Positions 62,296-64,000 of a stretch of 64,000 bases of DNA are shown here, in pieces. A program made the position numbers and the translations under genes. The stretch is from Anoplopoma fimbria (lineage: Eukaryota > Chordata > Actinopteri > Perciformes > Anoplopomatidae), in NCBI RefSeq assembly GCF_027596085.1, contig NC_072453.1:3806948-3870947 (forward strand). The letters are read 5' to 3'. The notes under the pieces are model-generated. The model saw only the letters and a program-made list of their open reading frames with translations. It was not told the DNA's origin and did not search any database. Within the stretch, counting starts at the first letter, position 1. Every line of letters starts with the position of its first letter.

Positions 62296-64000
62296 GGTGG
62301 TGGAACCAGGAACAAACATGTGGAGGAGGAGGATTTTCGGGGGGGAGAACCGGGTAACCGGGTGTTCAGGAGTGTGTGGAAGAAGAATGTAGATGCCGGT
62401 AATGTCTGCTCCATCATCTGCATTAGCACACAGTTTGGACTGAAGCATCGTGACTTGTATACCTCAAAGAGTTAAATGTCGTCAGTTGATGAGTTCAGTC
62501 TAATGTTGATGACACAACCATAGGACCTGGTTTTCGTCATTTGTCAGTCCATAGCGATCTTGAAGGTACTGTACACCGCTATGTTTCAAAGTCAAACGTT
62601 AGAAATCGGAGTCTGTTGTAAAAACAAACCTTTAACACACTAAGCTTTGACACAAATCCCTGCCAGCTGATGTGCTGTTGTTGTTTTTGCAGCTGTTCAA
62701 GCTGGTCTGTAGAGCATGGAAGCCACTTCACTCTGGAGCTCAGCCAGATGATCACACAGTTGCTTGAGGATTTTGTTGCACACTGCATGAAAATAATCAG
62801 CTGTAGTCAATCATTCAACCTTCCCCGATGTCATTAACACTAAACCTTGAACAGGTAAACCCTGTTTGCTGCATCTCTGGGTCCATTTGCATTGACCATA
62901 TGGATCCAATAGGAACACACATGTTGATTAATTTATTTACTTCTATACTTGTGGTTAGCCTGTCTGCCCCCTAGTGGCCATGAGGAGTTACTGTAGTGTC
63001 AACAAGTCACAGTAGCAAGATCATTTTATCTAATTTAAAGTTTTGAGAGCAGCACCTAGTTGACACAGCTGTTTTCTAGGCATTATTGGAAACGTAGTAA
63101 ATCACATAAGTGCATGGGCCAGTTTGAGAACAGGTGGATTCAACCTAAAAGTAAATTAAACTAACGTAGCTTATCTTGAACATCACACAGATTGATTACT
63201 TGATATCTAACAGGAGCTTTTAGGGGTCAGTTTTTTTTTTATCCATGTTCTTTCAGCAAAGTATGATTTTATCCATCACAGTACATGAGAACCATTGCAG
63301 ACGTTTCCTAATATACAGAAAGACCGTTAATACTGTTTGAGAATACAGTAAACACTCCTCTTCTTCCCTGACCCAATCACTTCCTTTCTCCCGATCAGTC
63401 CTCAACTTCTTAACAAGGTCAAACATAATATGGTTTCCTGCGTGCTTTATCCATAAACTTTCAAAAAAAAAAAACATTTCAAGCACAGGTTAAACATTGG
63501 ACCTGTGTCCTTGTCCATCCTGTGTTTTCAGTGCCATTTTTTTGTAGTGTAACGTGTCACTGTTGTGTTACTTTCACCTCCACAAAAATCAAACTGTATG
63601 GAAGAAAACGAGAGTAACAGGTGGAGAAAATGTAAAACTGATAATTATCACTTGAATTTATTGAGTAATGTGGTAACTCATAAGAGCCCCAGATTACCAT
63701 GTCAGCCGGTTTTGGTACTCTGTGGATATAAATAACTGACACCCTCAACATGGGGATCAGTAACCGGATGTGTTTTTGTATTTATGACGACTTTATTTTC
63801 TTTCCCAGTATCTGTAAACTTAATTCATCAAGAGTTAAGCAGAGGAAGACATAAACCACTACAGACTCTGTGAAGTGTTAAATTACATGTACATTCAAGT
63901 GTTGTTATTTTCCTCCCAGATTATTTTTTTCTGTACAAACAGAAATGCCAAGCGGTTGTAAAATAAAATACTTTCACTCCAGTGATGTGAATACAGTCTG
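62296..64000 (+). other. aco2: aco2 3'UTR and downstream DNA
   Basis: No supported coding sequence. An AATAAA at about 63963, near the window end, may be the polyadenylation signal, which would make a 3'UTR of about 1.7 kb. Poly-A/T runs near 63230 and 63463. Confidence 0.5.

Overview
The window is nuclear DNA of a teleost (ray-finned) fish. Evidence for this: intron-rich vertebrate genes with GT/AG introns, long (TG)n tracts, and several repeat families common in teleosts, such as LINE tails ending in short tandem repeats and Tc1-type inverted-repeat elements. Translated exons fit six vertebrate genes, in the order l3mbtl2 (+), chadl (-), rangap1 (-), zc3h7b (+), tef (+), phf5a (-), aco2 (+). 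From memory this is the gene order of human 22q13.2, except that the intronless TOB2, which lies between TEF and PHF5A in human, is not seen here. Which teleost paralogue (a or b) each gene is cannot be told from the window.

Region by region. 1-7.4 kb: l3mbtl2 without its first exon(s), encoding an FCS zinc finger and four MBT repeats. 8.4-16.5 kb: chadl, ten coding exons plus a probable 5'UTR exon; its first intron holds a 1.1-kb, 23-bp minisatellite grown inside a LINE tail. 17.9-22.9 kb: rangap1, fifteen coding exons, with a LINE tail ending at the splice donor of coding exon 2. 23.1-25.7 kb: an inverted-repeat element, an unrecognised two-exon reading frame, and LINE debris, some of it nested. 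26.0-34.7 kb: zc3h7b, with a frame break in one exon and no visible exons for the usual C-terminal zinc fingers. 34.7-41.1 kb: largely empty AT-rich DNA. 41.1-51.6 kb: tef with two alternative first exons, E-boxes and a long 3'UTR. 52.8-62.3 kb: phf5a and aco2, head to head across 540 bp that hold a perfect DR1 nuclear-receptor half-site repeat. 62.3-64 kb: aco2 3'UTR.

The genes do not form one pathway. They cover chromatin repression (l3mbtl2), matrix (chadl), the Ran GTPase cycle (rangap1), post-transcriptional control (zc3h7b), clock-linked transcription (tef), splicing (phf5a) and the TCA cycle (aco2). The less ordinary content is in how repeats shape the locus: minisatellites born in LINE tails, a LINE at a splice donor and nested insertions. 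All exon boundaries were set by hand from reading frame, splice signals and recalled human proteins; no alignment or transcript data were used.
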